DNA of 64,000 bases from JADKAV01 sp963769435 (GTDB taxonomy: Bacteria; Actinomycetota; Actinomycetes; S36-B12; UBA10799): the NCBI GenBank assembly GCA_963769435.1, contig CAVYLN010000001.1, positions 372,001 through 436,000 on the forward strand. The letters are read 5' to 3'. Of the stretch, positions 36,251 to 45,862 are shown one piece after another; the stretch's first letter is position 1, and every line of letters begins with the position of its first letter. Under the pieces are notes generated by a model. That model saw nothing but the letters and a program-made list of their open reading frames with translations, did no database searches and was not told the origin of the DNA. The position numbers and the translations under genes are program-made.

Positions 36251-36916
36251 CTAATCCGTGCTGCTGGTGACCACGACGACCTGGCCGTCCGGGCCGGCCT
36301 TGCGGATCCTGCGCGAGGCCCAGATCCCGAACAGCGCTGTGATGAGCAGGCCCACGCCGATCACCCTGACCAGCACGGTCACCGTCGCCGAGGGCCACAG
36401 GATGACCAGTCCGGCAAGTGCCAGTTGCAGGATTCCGAAGAAGAGGTAGAAGCTACGACTGGCCGACTGCTTGTTGCGCAGCCCGACGATCAGGTACGCC
36501 AGTCCGTTGGCGAGCCACCCGATCACCACGAACAGCACGAGGATTCGTACCGAGGCATCTCCGTTGACGATGCAGATCCCACCGATGATCAACGACAGCA
36601 CACCACCGAGCCCCAACAGCGCACGCAAGAAACCGTTCGCGCGTGAGCCGATCGCCTGCACCAGCATGATCACTCCGGAGATCAGCAGCCAGAACCCGAA
36701 GAGGATCGCGACCACCCGAACCGTCGCGCCGGGCCAGAACAGCATGATCGCGCCGAAGACACCGGTGATCACCGACAGGGTCAGCACCGCGTTGCCGATG
36801 ATCCGGCCCGCATCGACGGTAGCCACTTGTGGGTCGATCCACTCCTGCTCGTAGTCGCCGCCGCCTTGCTGGGGTGGCACCGGTTCGGGCAGGTTCTCCA
36901 TCGGGTCCTGTGTCAT
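36251..36916 (-). CDS. HdeD-like (DUF308) membrane protein
   Basis: 221 aa. A hydrophilic N-terminus (about 45 residues) is followed by six hydrophobic helices, two of them with the DUF308 pattern (AIMLFWPGATVRVVAILFG, LVILWPSATVTVLVRVIG), which repeats as an internal duplication with the FWP motif. HdeD proteins affect acid resistance in E. coli; in actinobacteria the role is unknown. Ends with the hydrophilic KAGPDGQVVVVTSSTD. Confidence 0.8.
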   Translation of the reverse strand: MTQDPMENLPEPVPPQQGGGDYEQEWIDPQVATVDAGRIIGNAVLTLSVITGVFGAIMLFWPGATVRVVAILFGFWLLISGVIMLVQAIGSRANGFLRALLGLGGVLSLIIGGICIVNGDASVRILVLFVVIGWLANGLAYLIVGLRNKQSASRSFYLFFGILQLALAGLVILWPSATVTVLVRVIGVGLLITALFGIWASRRIRKAGPDGQVVVVTSSTD

Positions 36917-36935
36917 GGACTCGATGGTAGGGCGC

Positions 36936-37394
36936 TCAGAGCCCGATCGCGGCGCGCAACTCCGTCAAGGCGTCCTCGGCGGCGGCCTGCAGGCCGGGAT
37001 CTGTCGAATCCAGCCCGGCGTCGTAGGTGACCCGCCATGTGATCGCGGTCCCCCCGGGCGCCCGCCGCGCGACCAGGCGGACCCCCTTGTCGCCGACGAG
37101 AGCCACGTGCTGCTGCACCACGACGCTGGCCTTCACGCGCTCGTTGACGACCTCCGGAACATTGCCGGGTTCCTCGAGCACGAGTCGCACGGTCTCGCCG
37201 GGGATCTGGATCTCCATGACCGGGTCGTCCCACGCGGCCCGGACGACCTGCTCCCAGGGCACGGGATCCCGATCGGGCAGCAGCAGCCGGTCATGGGTCG
37301 CGACGACCCAGCCTCCACCGCAGGCGGCCCAGGCCAGTGGACGCGCGCCGTCGACCTGAGCGCTGACCTCGTCGGGGACCCGTCGCCGCTTCAC
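36936..37394 (-). CDS. Conserved actinobacterial protein coupled to dnaG
   Basis: 152 aa beginning at GTG 37394, which overlaps the dnaG stop (GTGA). No signal peptide; pattern WVVATHDRLLLPDRDPVPWE and VVRAAWDDPVMEIQIPGE suggests a beta-sheet PH-like domain, and the C-terminus DPGLQAAAEDALTELRAAIG a helix. Proteins of this look sit next to dnaG in other actinobacteria; function unknown. Confidence 0.7.
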   Translation of the reverse strand: MKRRRVPDEVSAQVDGARPLAWAACGGGWVVATHDRLLLPDRDPVPWEQVVRAAWDDPVMEIQIPGETVRLVLEEPGNVPEVVNERVKASVVVQQHVALVGDKGVRLVARRAPGGTAITWRVTYDAGLDSTDPGLQAAAEDALTELRAAIGL

Positions 37395-39238
37395 ACTTCC
37401 TCCACAAGGACTTCTCGCAGGTCACGTCGGTACTGCTCGAGGGCGAGGACGTCTGCGAACAGTCGTCGGTACTCGGTATCGGACTCGATCGGGTTGATGC
37501 GCTGCAGCTTCGACTTGACCTCGCTCAGTCGGCGCCCGGCGTCCAGTTCGAGCAGCCGGGACAGCACGTTGACAGCGAATCGCCGATCGACTGCCACCTG
37601 ATCCCCACCGAACAGCGCACGCGGCAGTTCCACCGTGAGGGCCCGTACCGTCGCCCGTACGGAGTCGTCGGGGCAGTGCTCGAGCACCTGCGGGATCCAG
37701 TGGTCGTCCGGGTGCTCCGGGGGCCCTCCGGCGGCGACGATCGCGGCGAACACCCGGGAGTAGAGATCCCCAGTGAATGCGGCGGGCTCGACGCTGGCGT
37801 ACCAACTGTGGACCAGGTCCGGGGATTGCAGCATGAGTTTCAAGGATTCCCGTTCCACCAGGCCCGCGGGGTCCCGCTCATCCGGCGGCTGCGCGCTGCG
37901 ACGGGCGGCGGGTTTGGCGCCGGGACCCGCCGTGCGCACGGCCTCCGACACCAGCGACTGGTCGACCCCGGTCCAGCCCGCCATCCTTCTGACGTATTCG
38001 GAGCGGAGTATGCGATCCGGGATCGACCCGATGACCGGGGCAGCGGCCCGCAGCGCGTTGGTGCGGCCCTCGGCGCTGTCGAGGTCGAAGCCGTCGATCT
38101 TCGACCGGATGACGAACTCGACCAGCGGGATCCGGCTGCTGACGAGGTCGCGGACCGCCTCGTCCCCCGATTCGATGCGCAGGTCGCAGGGGTCCAATCC
38201 CTGCCCCGTGACGGCGACGAACGTCTGTCCCACGAACTTCTGGTCCACATCGAACGCCCGCAACGCCGCCTTGCGCCCGGCCTCGTCGGAATCGAACGTG
38301 AAGATGACCTCCCCGCGATGCTCGTCCTGGTCGAGCAGCAGACGCCGCAGCACCTTGACGTGTTCCTCCCCGAAGGCGGTGCCACACGTGGCCACGGCGG
38401 TGTCGACACCGGCCAGGTGGCACGCCATGACATCGGTGTAGCCCTCCACGATGACCACCTGCTGGCTGCGGGCGATCTGCTTGCGTGCCAGATCGACACC
38501 GTAGAGCACCTGCGACTTGTGGTAGACGGGGGTCTCCGGGGTGTTCAGGTACTTCGGCCCGTCATCGTCGGGCATGATCCGGCGCGCCCCGAATCCGACC
38601 ACCTCGCCGGACAGGTCGCGGATGGGCCAGATGATGCGGCCACGGAAACGGTCGTACGGACCCCGGTTGCCGCGTAGCGCGAGACCTGCGGTCACCATTT
38701 CGTCGTCACTGAAACCGGCACCGCGCAGGTGTTTGACCAGGTTGTCCCAACCCGGCAGCGCGAAACCGACGGTGAATTGTGCGGCGCCCGAGTCCAGACC
38801 ACGGTCGGAGAGGAACTGCCTGGCCGGCGCCGCGGGCGCAGCGTCGAGATTGGCACGGAAGAACTCGGCCGCTTTCGTGTTGGCCTCGATGAGCCGGGTC
38901 CGCTGGCCCTGCTGTCCACCCCGCGCGGGTCCGCCTTCCGCGTAGCGCAACGTCACGCCGTATCGGGTGGCGAGCTTCTCCACCGCTTCCGCGAACGTCA
39001 CCATGTCGGTCTTCATCACGAAGTCGATGACGTCGCCGCCGGCCTGACAGCCGAAGCAGTGGTACAGGCCCTTGGCCGGCGTCACGTGGAAGGACGGGCT
39101 GCGCTCGTCGTGGAACGGGCACAGCCCCTTCAGCGAACCACCCCCGGCGGGCTTGAGCGTGACCTGCTCTGAGATCACCTCGTCGATACGCGCACGATCG
39201 CGCACCAACGCGATGTCTTCGGCCAGGATTCGCCCCAC
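37391..39238 (-). CDS. dnaG: DNA primase DnaG
   Basis: 615 aa, intact. N-terminal CHC2 zinc finger (CPFHDERSPSFHVTP, LYHCFGCQAGGD), DnaG catalytic core (RGRIIWPIRDLSGEVVGFGA), TOPRIM domain with VVIVEGYTDVMACHLAG and FTFDSDEAGRKAAL (acidic metal site), and a C-terminal helicase-binding region. It makes RNA primers at the fork. The start GTG 39238 has TACGAT 6 nt upstream and no Shine-Dalgarno, so it is probably leaderless. Confidence 0.95.
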   Translation of the reverse strand: MGRILAEDIALVRDRARIDEVISEQVTLKPAGGGSLKGLCPFHDERSPSFHVTPAKGLYHCFGCQAGGDVIDFVMKTDMVTFAEAVEKLATRYGVTLRYAEGGPARGGQQGQRTRLIEANTKAAEFFRANLDAAPAAPARQFLSDRGLDSGAAQFTVGFALPGWDNLVKHLRGAGFSDDEMVTAGLALRGNRGPYDRFRGRIIWPIRDLSGEVVGFGARRIMPDDDGPKYLNTPETPVYHKSQVLYGVDLARKQIARSQQVVIVEGYTDVMACHLAGVDTAVATCGTAFGEEHVKVLRRLLLDQDEHRGEVIFTFDSDEAGRKAALRAFDVDQKFVGQTFVAVTGQGLDPCDLRIESGDEAVRDLVSSRIPLVEFVIRSKIDGFDLDSAEGRTNALRAAAPVIGSIPDRILRSEYVRRMAGWTGVDQSLVSEAVRTAGPGAKPAARRSAQPPDERDPAGLVERESLKLMLQSPDLVHSWYASVEPAAFTGDLYSRVFAAIVAAGGPPEHPDDHWIPQVLEHCPDDSVRATVRALTVELPRALFGGDQVAVDRRFAVNVLSRLLELDAGRRLSEVKSKLQRINPIESDTEYRRLFADVLALEQYRRDLREVLVEEV

Positions 39239-39244
39239 GTCCCG

Positions 39245-39250
39245 ATCGTA
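39245..39250 (-). promoter_or_regulatory. -10 box TACGAT for dnaG
   Basis: On the minus strand TACGAT ends 6 nt before the GTG at 39238, leaderless layout. Confidence 0.5.
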
Positions 39251-39324
39251 CGTCCCTTGTGTAAGAGCGGTGTCAGACTCACGACCCTGTGCAGAACTCG
39301 CCGGTTCGCGACGGATCCCGTGGG

Positions 39325-39330
39325 TACATT
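39325..39330 (+). promoter_or_regulatory. -10 box TACATT for the FG-GAP gene
   Basis: TACATT ends 7 nt before ATG 39338, no Shine-Dalgarno. Confidence 0.5.
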
Positions 39331-39337
39331 CGCGGGC

Positions 39338-40835
39338 ATGAAGAAATCACTAATGGGCGCCGGGGTGACACTCGGCGCCACTGCATTGATCCTGCCGGTG
39401 GCGGCCCACGCCGAGACCTCCCCGCCCCCTTCATCAACGGAGATCACCCACGACCTCGGCGTCACCCACGACGTCCGCGTCACCCACGACCCCGGCGTGC
39501 ACGTCCACCATCGCCAACGACCTCAACAACGACGGGGTCGCCGACACGGTGATCGCCCAGCCCAAGGCCAACGTGCGAACGGTGCAGGGCGCCGGCGCGG
39601 TGGACGTCAGAGTGTCCAACGGGGCATCCTTCCGCCTGACGACCGCCTCCGTGGGCGCGGGCGCCAACACTGCAGGGATCCGGTTCGGTCAGTCGGTGGC
39701 GATCGGTGACCTGAATGCCGACTGCTACGCCGACATCCTGATCGGCATGCCGCGCGCCAACGGATCGTCCGGACAGGTGGTGTTCGTCCCCGGCAGCGCA
39801 ACCGGCGTGACGCAGTCCGCCTCCAAGGTCATCTCGATCAACAACACCAAGAGCAGCGACCGGTTCGGCCACGCCGTGGCCATCGGCAACAACACCGCCT
39901 ACATCTCCGCGCCGTTCTACGACAAGAACGGGGTCAAGAACGTCGGCCAGATACACGTGTTCTCCCTCGAGAACGAGAAATTCGTCGAATCCGCCACCCT
40001 CGAACAGGGGTCCGGCGTGATCAAGGACACGCCCGAGGCGGGGGATCACTTCGGTGAGGTACTCGCCATGGAAGGGTCGACGCTCGGCGTAGGCATGCCG
40101 AAGGAGAACATCGATGGTGCTGTGGACGCTGGAGCGGTACATCTGATCACGTTCGCTTCTACCGATCCCGGCAAGCCGGAGTCGGACGTCTTCCTCTCCC
40201 AGAACAGCCCGGGAGTTCCGGGCGGCGCTGAGAAGGACGACAACTTCGGAGCGGCCATCGACGGTCAGCTGCTGGCCATCGGGGTTCCCGGCGAAGACCT
40301 CAAATCGACCGTGGACGCCGGCGGCATCATCACGCAGGTCCCCAGCGCCCTGACACCGACCCCGGCTCTGCGATGGGTGTCCCAATCCACCTCCGGCATC
40401 CCCGGCAAGTCGAAGCCCGGAGACCGTTTCGGAAGTGCTCTGAGCAGCGGTCAGGGTTTCCTGTGCGACGGGCAGACCGGAATCGCGGTGGGTATCCCCT
40501 ACAAGAGGTTGGGCAAGAAGACCAACGCAGGGATGGTCACTGTCGTTTCGCAGGGCAGCGCCGACTGCGGCTCCCTCAGGGGCCGCAAGACAACCCAGGA
40601 CAGCCCCGGGATCGCGGGCAAGGTCGTCCGGGGTAACCGCTTCGGCTACTCATTGATCAGCGTGCCGGGTGCTGAACGCGACGCCGCGCTCGTCGGGGTG
40701 CCCGGCGCGAATCTGGACGACAAGAAGAACACCGGTCGGGTCGTCAACGGCGTGAACCTGCCGACGACGAGCCTGCTGGCCCTCGGCGGCCTGCAGGCGC
40801 AGACCAACTACGGGAACATCGGCACTGGTAGGTAG
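39338..40835 (+). CDS. Secreted FG-GAP (integrin-alpha-like) beta-propeller protein, one frameshift
   Basis: About 498 residues. Signal peptide MKKSLMGAGVTLGATALILP-like, cleaved near AHA-E. The frame changes near 39500 just after three tandem THD-repeat units. The mature part has repeated FG-GAP blades: IRFGQSVAIGDLNADCYADI, SSDRFGHAVAIG, AGDHFGEVLAMEG, KDDNFGAAIDG, PGDRFGSALSSG, RGNRFGYSLISV. About seven blades are expected. Such proteins are exported and often bind calcium or carbohydrate; ligand unknown. No Cys-rich lipobox. Confidence 0.85.
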
Positions 40836-40843
40836 TCGCCGAT

Positions 40844-40889
40844 GCGTGTGCCGGGCCCGCTGACGTGAGCAGCGTGGTCCGGCACGCGC
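40844..40889. terminator. Imperfect hairpin between convergent FG-GAP and dgt genes
   Basis: GCGTGTGCCGG (40844-40854) pairs with CCGGCACGCGC (40879-40889) except one G-T wobble, enclosing a 24-nt loop. Positioned between two convergent stops, so a bidirectional terminator is plausible. Confidence 0.45.
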
Positions 40890-40908
40890 ACGGGTGGAGC
40901 GGGTGGTT

Positions 40909-42117
40909 TCAGCGAACCAGTTCGTCTCGCCAACGCACGATCGACAGGTCGGTCAGCGAGGCGACCTGATCCACCACGATGCGAAGCCGTCGGTCGGGGT
41001 CCTCCGAGGCGTCCCATTCCAGCTGGAACGGCGGATGCAAGCCGTGACGACCCGACAGCAGACCTTCGACGACGTCTTGGATCACCGTGCGCTCCCAGGC
41101 GTAGCGCCGGTCGTTGCCCCGCATGACATGAACGTGCGTGATGGCCTTGAGCACCGCGACCTCGGCCCGAGCCCCGACCGGGACGACGAGGTCGGCGAGG
41201 TACCGCCGCAGTGGGCCCTCGCCGTAGGCCTGCCGGGTCGCCGACTGGGCCTCGTTGCAGAACCGCCGGATGAGCCGCGACGTCATGTTCTTCAGGCCGG
41301 CCAGGGACCGCGGGGAGTGGTCGAATCCCGCCGGCCAGTAGTCCAGTGCCACGATCCGCTGCGCCGCACTGCCGAGATCCTCAGCCCCGATCTCGGGTGC
41401 GTACTGTGCGGCGGCGACTTGCACGACATCTTCGGCCACCGTCCTATCCAGCAGTGCCGCCGGATCGAAGGCACCGGAGACGATGGCGTCTTCGAGGTCA
41501 TGGACGCAGTAGGCGACGTCATCGGCCCAGTCCATGATCTGGGCCTCGAAGCAGCGTCGTTGGTTCGGCGCCGGCAGGCGCAGCCACTCGAAGATCTCGC
41601 TGTCGTCGGAGTAGGCGTTGAACTTCGGAGTCCCCGTCCGCCGGAACCACGGGTACTTGACCACCGCATCGAGAGTCGCGCGGGTGAGGTTCAGGCCGAG
41701 ACTGCGCCGGTCGTCGAAGACCTTGAACTCCAACCTCGTGAGCACTCGCAGACTCTGGGCGTTTCCCTCGAAACCCCCGATGTCGCTGCTCACCTCGGCC
41801 AGCGTGTCCTCCCCGTTGTGACCGAAGGGTGGGTGGCCCAGGTCGTGGGCGAGGCCGGCTGTGTCGACGATGTCGGGATCCGCCCCCAACGAGGCTCCGA
41901 GTTCCCGGCTGATCTGTGCCACTTCCAGCGTGTGGGTCAGCCGGGTGCGCGGGAAATCGTCCTGCCCGGCCATCAGGACCTGGGTCTTGGCGGCCAGCCG
42001 CCGGAGCGCCGAACTGTGCAGCACCCTCGCCCGATCCCTGGCGAAGTCGCTGCGCCCGGGATACGCGGGCTCGGCGGCGAAACGTTCGTGATCCTGTGCC
42101 CCGTAGTCCTGTGGCAT
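40909..42117 (-). CDS. dgt: Deoxyguanosinetriphosphate triphosphohydrolase-like HD protein
   Basis: 402 aa from ATG 42117; longer starts lie inside the next gene. HD-domain motif: RLTHTLEVAQISRELG (H), HDLGHPPFGHNGE (HD pair) and the C-terminal Asp in WADDVAYCVHDLED. The actinobacterial family acts on dNTPs; the reaction is hydrolysis to deoxynucleoside and tripolyphosphate. It neighbours dnaG/dus/glyS as in Streptomyces. Annotated names in databases often say Dgt-like because activity is unproven. Confidence 0.9.
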   Translation of the reverse strand: MPQDYGAQDHERFAAEPAYPGRSDFARDRARVLHSSALRRLAAKTQVLMAGQDDFPRTRLTHTLEVAQISRELGASLGADPDIVDTAGLAHDLGHPPFGHNGEDTLAEVSSDIGGFEGNAQSLRVLTRLEFKVFDDRRSLGLNLTRATLDAVVKYPWFRRTGTPKFNAYSDDSEIFEWLRLPAPNQRRCFEAQIMDWADDVAYCVHDLEDAIVSGAFDPAALLDRTVAEDVVQVAAAQYAPEIGAEDLGSAAQRIVALDYWPAGFDHSPRSLAGLKNMTSRLIRRFCNEAQSATRQAYGEGPLRRYLADLVVPVGARAEVAVLKAITHVHVMRGNDRRYAWERTVIQDVVEGLLSGRHGLHPPFQLEWDASEDPDRRLRIVVDQVASLTDLSIVRWRDELVR

Positions 42118-42118
42118 G

Positions 42119-42799
42119 TCAGTCGAGCAGGGTCGGGGTGTCCCACTGCTGAACGACCTGGAATGCGAGAAGACCTGCGGTCTCCCGGCTGACATAGCCC
42201 GCGGTGAGCGTCGTCCCGTCACCGTCCCGCGTCGGGCTCAGGTGGGTCTGGAAACCAAGCCGTTGCGCGATGGCCTCGACGCGGGCCATGTGGGCCGGAT
42301 CGGACACCAGGGTGACGTTGTTCCATCCCTCGCGCTTGGCCATTCGCGCCACCGCTGTCAAGCTCTGCTTGGTGTCGTGCCCGACAGCCACAGCCGAGAT
42401 GTCGGCGGCGGGTATCCCCTTGCGATTCAGGTAACGCAGCCCTGCGCTCGCCTCGGTGAAGCGGTCGCCGGGCTGTTTGCCGCCCACTGTGACGATCCGC
42501 GGCGCGACCGACTGCTGATAGAGGACCTTGGCATGGTCGAGGCGAGAACTGAACACCGGGGAAGGCTTGCCGTTGTACTGCGCCGCACCCAGCACGACGA
42601 TCGCGTCGGTGGCCCGACGATCATCCACGTTGCCATCGGAGATCACCCGCCAGCCGGCCCACAGCGGCAGCAGGACAGCCGCCAACACGCCCAGGAGCAT
42701 GAGCGCCACCAACAGGCCCACGAAGCGCGAGCGCTTGGTGGGCCGCGGCCGGGTCCGCGCGCGCACAGATGCGCGTTGCGGAGCAGTGGCGGTGGACAT
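42119..42799 (-). CDS. DUF218/YdcF-like (ElyC/SanA) membrane protein
   Basis: 226 aa. A basic N-terminus and one hydrophobic anchor (FVGLLVALMLLGVLAAVLLP) precede an alpha/beta DUF218 domain with DAIVVLGAAQYNGKPSPVFS, ARIVTVGGKQ-type strand, GHDTKQSLTAVARMAKREG and VTLVSDPAHMARV. In E. coli ElyC and SanA affect envelope integrity and undecaprenyl-phosphate metabolism. The C-terminus ends at 42119, 2 nt before the dgt start. Confidence 0.85.
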   Translation of the reverse strand: MSTATAPQRASVRARTRPRPTKRSRFVGLLVALMLLGVLAAVLLPLWAGWRVISDGNVDDRRATDAIVVLGAAQYNGKPSPVFSSRLDHAKVLYQQSVAPRIVTVGGKQPGDRFTEASAGLRYLNRKGIPAADISAVAVGHDTKQSLTAVARMAKREGWNNVTLVSDPAHMARVEAIAQRLGFQTHLSPTRDGDGTTLTAGYVSRETAGLLAFQVVQQWDTPTLLD

Positions 42800-42891
42800 A
42801 CGGCAAGTGTGTCAGATGAATCGGGCAACTCGGACGAGGATTGTGTACGAGTTGCGTTGGAATCCACAGGTCGGGAATCCGGGTCCGGAGT

Positions 42892-44034
42892 TCAGCCTCC
42901 GCTGACCGACAGTTCCGCCTCCCGGACCACGGCCCGGTCCCGGGAATCGACCTCACGGCTGTCCAGCCATCCATCGGGCAGGGCAACCCGTTTGAGCTGT
43001 GACGTGCGACCGCGCGGGGCGGCCAGCACCTCGCGTGGTGGCACCTGGTCGGGGTGATGATCCGCGACGATCGCGAGCAGGTCCTCCAGTTCCGCCAGCG
43101 TGCTCGCATGTGCCATGGCCAGTCGCAGATGCTGGCGGACCGAGTACCCCTTGAAGTACCAGGCGATGTGCTTGCGGATCTCCTGACAGCCCTTGTGTTC
43201 CCCGAAGGCCTCGACCAGCAGGCCGGCGTGGCGACGCACGATGGTGCAGACCTCCGAGGCCGTCGGGTCCGGCACCGGAGGTCCGGACCCGAGTTCATGG
43301 GCGAGTTGGCCGAACAGCCAGGGCCTCCCCAGGCATCCTCGTCCGATCACCACCCCGGCACAGCCGGTCTCTGCCAGCATGTCCGCGGCATCTCGGGCGG
43401 TCCAGATGTCGCCGTTACCCAGCACCGGCAAGGGATGCAGATCCACTACCAACTGCCGGATGGCGTCGCGCCTGGCCGTGCCGGAGTACATCTGCGCAGC
43501 GGTCCGGGCATGCAGGGCCACCCACTGAACACCCTCATCGGCGGCGATCCGCCCGGCGTCGCGGTAGGTGAGGTGATCGTCGTCGATCCCCATCCGCATC
43601 TTGACGGTCACCGGACGGCCGCCGGCGTTCCCCACCGCCGCCCGGACGATGGCCCGGAACAGGTCGAGCTTCCAAGGCAGGGCGGCACCACCACCCTTGC
43701 GGGTCACCTTGGGCACCGGACAGCCCATGTTGAGATCGATGTGGTCGGCCATGTCGTTGTCGGCCACGATCCGCACCGCGCGTGCCATGACCTCCGGGTC
43801 CACCCCGTAGAGCTGCACCGAACGGGGCGATTCGTCTGCCTCGAAACTGCACATGTCCAGGGTCTTCTGGTTGCCTTCGACCAACGCCCGCGAGGTCACC
43901 ATCTCGCTGACGTACAGACCCGCCCCGTACTCCCGGCACATCCGCCGGAAGGCCCGGTTGGTGACCCCCGCCATCGGCGCGAGCACAACCGGGACCTCGA
44001 CCAGGTGGTCCCCCACCGCCAGTGGGGTCAGCAC
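42892..44034 (-). CDS. dus: tRNA-dihydrouridine synthase (DusB-type)
   Basis: 380 aa from GTG 44034 or 388 from GTG 44058; the first lies 7 bases inside glyS and gives the usual LTPLAVGDHLVEVPVVLAPM start, the second has GGTGGAG but only 2 nt away, so both are possible. Motifs: APMAGVTNRAFRRMCREYGA, HIDLNMGCPVPKVTRKGGG with catalytic Cys, GNGDIWTARDAADMLAETGC, GRGCLGRPWLF. FMN-binding TIM barrel reducing uridine to dihydrouridine in tRNA. Confidence 0.93.
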   Translation of the reverse strand: MLTPLAVGDHLVEVPVVLAPMAGVTNRAFRRMCREYGAGLYVSEMVTSRALVEGNQKTLDMCSFEADESPRSVQLYGVDPEVMARAVRIVADNDMADHIDLNMGCPVPKVTRKGGGAALPWKLDLFRAIVRAAVGNAGGRPVTVKMRMGIDDDHLTYRDAGRIAADEGVQWVALHARTAAQMYSGTARRDAIRQLVVDLHPLPVLGNGDIWTARDAADMLAETGCAGVVIGRGCLGRPWLFGQLAHELGSGPPVPDPTASEVCTIVRRHAGLLVEAFGEHKGCQEIRKHIAWYFKGYSVRQHLRLAMAHASTLAELEDLLAIVADHHPDQVPPREVLAAPRGRTSQLKRVALPDGWLDSREVDSRDRAVVREAELSVSGG

Positions 44035-45410
44035 GCCGGCAGGCGCTCCACCAGCCACGACTCCACCGAATCGATGCCGATACGTTCCTGGGCCATGGAA
44101 TCGCGCTCGCGCACGGTCACCGCATCATCGTCGAGGGTGTCGAAGTCCACCGTGACGCAGAAGGGGGTGCCGATCTCGTCCTGGCGCCGGTAGCGACGTC
44201 CGATCTGCCCGGCGTCGTCGAAGTCGACGTTCCAGCGCTTCCGGAGTTGCGTCGCCAGGTCCCGTGCCTTCGGAGACAGTGCCTCGTTGCGGCTCAGTGG
44301 GAGCACCGCGGCCTTGACCGGCGCGAGCCGCGGGTCGAACCTCAGCACGGTCCGCTTGTCCACCCCGCCCTTGGTGTTCGGCGCCTCGTCCTCGGCGTAC
44401 GCGTCGAGGAGGAAGGCGAGGACACACCGGGTCAGCCCGGCGGCGGGCTCGACCACATACGGAACCCAGCGCTCACCGGTTGCCTGGTCGAAGTAGGACA
44501 GATCGGTCCCGGAGTGCTCCGAGTGGGTCCTGAGGTCGAAGTCGGTCCGGTTGGCGATCCCCTCGAGTTCGGCCCACTCCGAGCCCGCGAACTCGAACCG
44601 GTACTCGATGTCGACGGTTCGCTTGGAGTAGTGCGACAGTTTGTCCTGCGGGTGTTCGTAGAAGCGCAGGTTCTCCGGGTTGATCCCGAGGTCGACGTAC
44701 CAGTCCCACCGGTTCTTCATCCAGTACTCGTGCCACTGCTCGTCCTCACCGGGCTTGACGAAGAACTCCATCTCCATCTGCTCGAACTCGCGGGTGCGGA
44801 AGATGAAGTTGCCGGGCGTGATCTCGTTGCGGAAACTCTTGCCCGTCTGCCCGATGCCGAACGGCGGCTTGCGCCTGGCGGCATTCATCACGTTGAGGTA
44901 GTTCACGAAGATCCCCTGCGCAGTCTCGGGGCGCAGGAAGTGCTCGGCCGCGGCGTCCTCGACGGGACCGACCATCGTGCGCAACAGACCGTTGAAGTCG
45001 CGCGGTTCGGTGAACTGTCCACGAGTCCCGCAGTTCGGGCACACGATGTCGGTCAGACCGTTCTCGGGAGCCCGACCGTGCTTCTGTTCGTACGCTTCGA
45101 TCAGCTGGTCGGCGCGCCAGCGGTTGTGGCACTGCTTGCACTCCGTCAGTGGGTCCACGAAGGCCGAGGTGTGACCCGATGCCTCCCAGACCTGCGGTGC
45201 CAGGATCACCGATGAATCGAGGCCCACCACGTCGTCGCGGCCGCGCACGACGGACTGCCACCACTGCCGGCGGATGTTCTCCTTGAGCTCGACCCCCAGG
45301 GGGCCGTAGTCCCACGCCGAGCGGGTTCCTCCGTAGATCTCCGAGGACGGGAATACGAATCCGCGACGTTTGCTCAGGTTGACGACGGAATCCACACGAT
45401 TGGTAGGCAC
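44028..45410 (-). CDS. glyS: Glycyl-tRNA synthetase (alpha2 type)
   Basis: 460 aa. Class II synthetase of the single-chain eukaryote/archaea-like GlyRS type used in actinobacteria: RGFVFPSSEIYGGTRSAWDY, motif-1 region, NFIFRTREFEQMEMEFFVK, LRPETAQGIFVNYLN, GIGQTGKSFRNEITPGNF, and DDVVGLDSSVILAPQVWEASGH with the insertion domain containing CKQCHNRW and CPNCGTRGQF (zinc ribbon). Attaches glycine to tRNA-Gly. Start GTG 45410 has TACCCT 7 nt upstream. Confidence 0.95.
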   Translation of the reverse strand: MPTNRVDSVVNLSKRRGFVFPSSEIYGGTRSAWDYGPLGVELKENIRRQWWQSVVRGRDDVVGLDSSVILAPQVWEASGHTSAFVDPLTECKQCHNRWRADQLIEAYEQKHGRAPENGLTDIVCPNCGTRGQFTEPRDFNGLLRTMVGPVEDAAAEHFLRPETAQGIFVNYLNVMNAARRKPPFGIGQTGKSFRNEITPGNFIFRTREFEQMEMEFFVKPGEDEQWHEYWMKNRWDWYVDLGINPENLRFYEHPQDKLSHYSKRTVDIEYRFEFAGSEWAELEGIANRTDFDLRTHSEHSGTDLSYFDQATGERWVPYVVEPAAGLTRCVLAFLLDAYAEDEAPNTKGGVDKRTVLRFDPRLAPVKAAVLPLSRNEALSPKARDLATQLRKRWNVDFDDAGQIGRRYRRQDEIGTPFCVTVDFDTLDDDAVTVRERDSMAQERIGIDSVESWLVERLPAC

Positions 45411-45417
45411 GCCTCCC

Positions 45418-45423
45418 AGGGTA
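45418..45423 (-). promoter_or_regulatory. -10 box TACCCT for glyS
   Basis: Minus-strand TACCCT ends 7 nt before GTG 45410; a GGGAGG lies too close to the GTG to act as ribosome site. Confidence 0.45.
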
Positions 45424-45550
45424 CCGAGCGCTCACCTACTGCTCGGCGGGACGGCCAGCAGGCGGCGGGTTCCCGCCCACCGCGATGCACTGGTGCCTTG
45501 CAGTGCGCCCACCTCACCCACGGACGATCCGGGTGCGTCACCATAGACAC

Positions 45551-45862
45551 ATGAGCAGCAGTCGTCCGCCGAGCAGATCCGAGGGCCGCACGAGGTTCGA
45601 GGATCTCAGTCGTGGTCCGTTGCAGGCCATGAACAAGGTTCCCCGACCGTTGATCGTGATCGGCCTCGCGGCGTTCCTGGTGGGTGGCCTGTTGGCACCC
45701 CCGGTCATCGGGGCTGTACTGCTGGTCGTGCTGGGGCTGTTCCTGGGATGGCTGGTAGCGCTCTCCTGGCCGATCCTGCCCACCGCCTCCCGGGCGATGC
45801 GCCTGATCACCGTCGGACTGGTGTTCGGGGCGGCATGGCTGCGGTCCACCGGCCGGGGATGA
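45551..45862 (+). CDS. DUF6703-type small membrane protein
   Basis: 103 aa from ATG 45551 (upstream in-frame ATG 45485 is inside the noncoding leader). Hydrophilic start (SSSRPPSRSEGRTRFEDLSR) then two or three helices (PLIVIGLAAFLVGGLLAPPV, VLLVVLGLFLGWLVALSWPI). This arrangement matches DUF6703, a conserved actinobacterial family. ATGA overlap with the next gene (TGA at 45860) implies translational coupling. Confidence 0.75.
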   Translation: MSSSRPPSRSEGRTRFEDLSRGPLQAMNKVPRPLIVIGLAAFLVGGLLAPPVIGAVLLVVLGLFLGWLVALSWPILPTASRAMRLITVGLVFGAAWLRSTGRG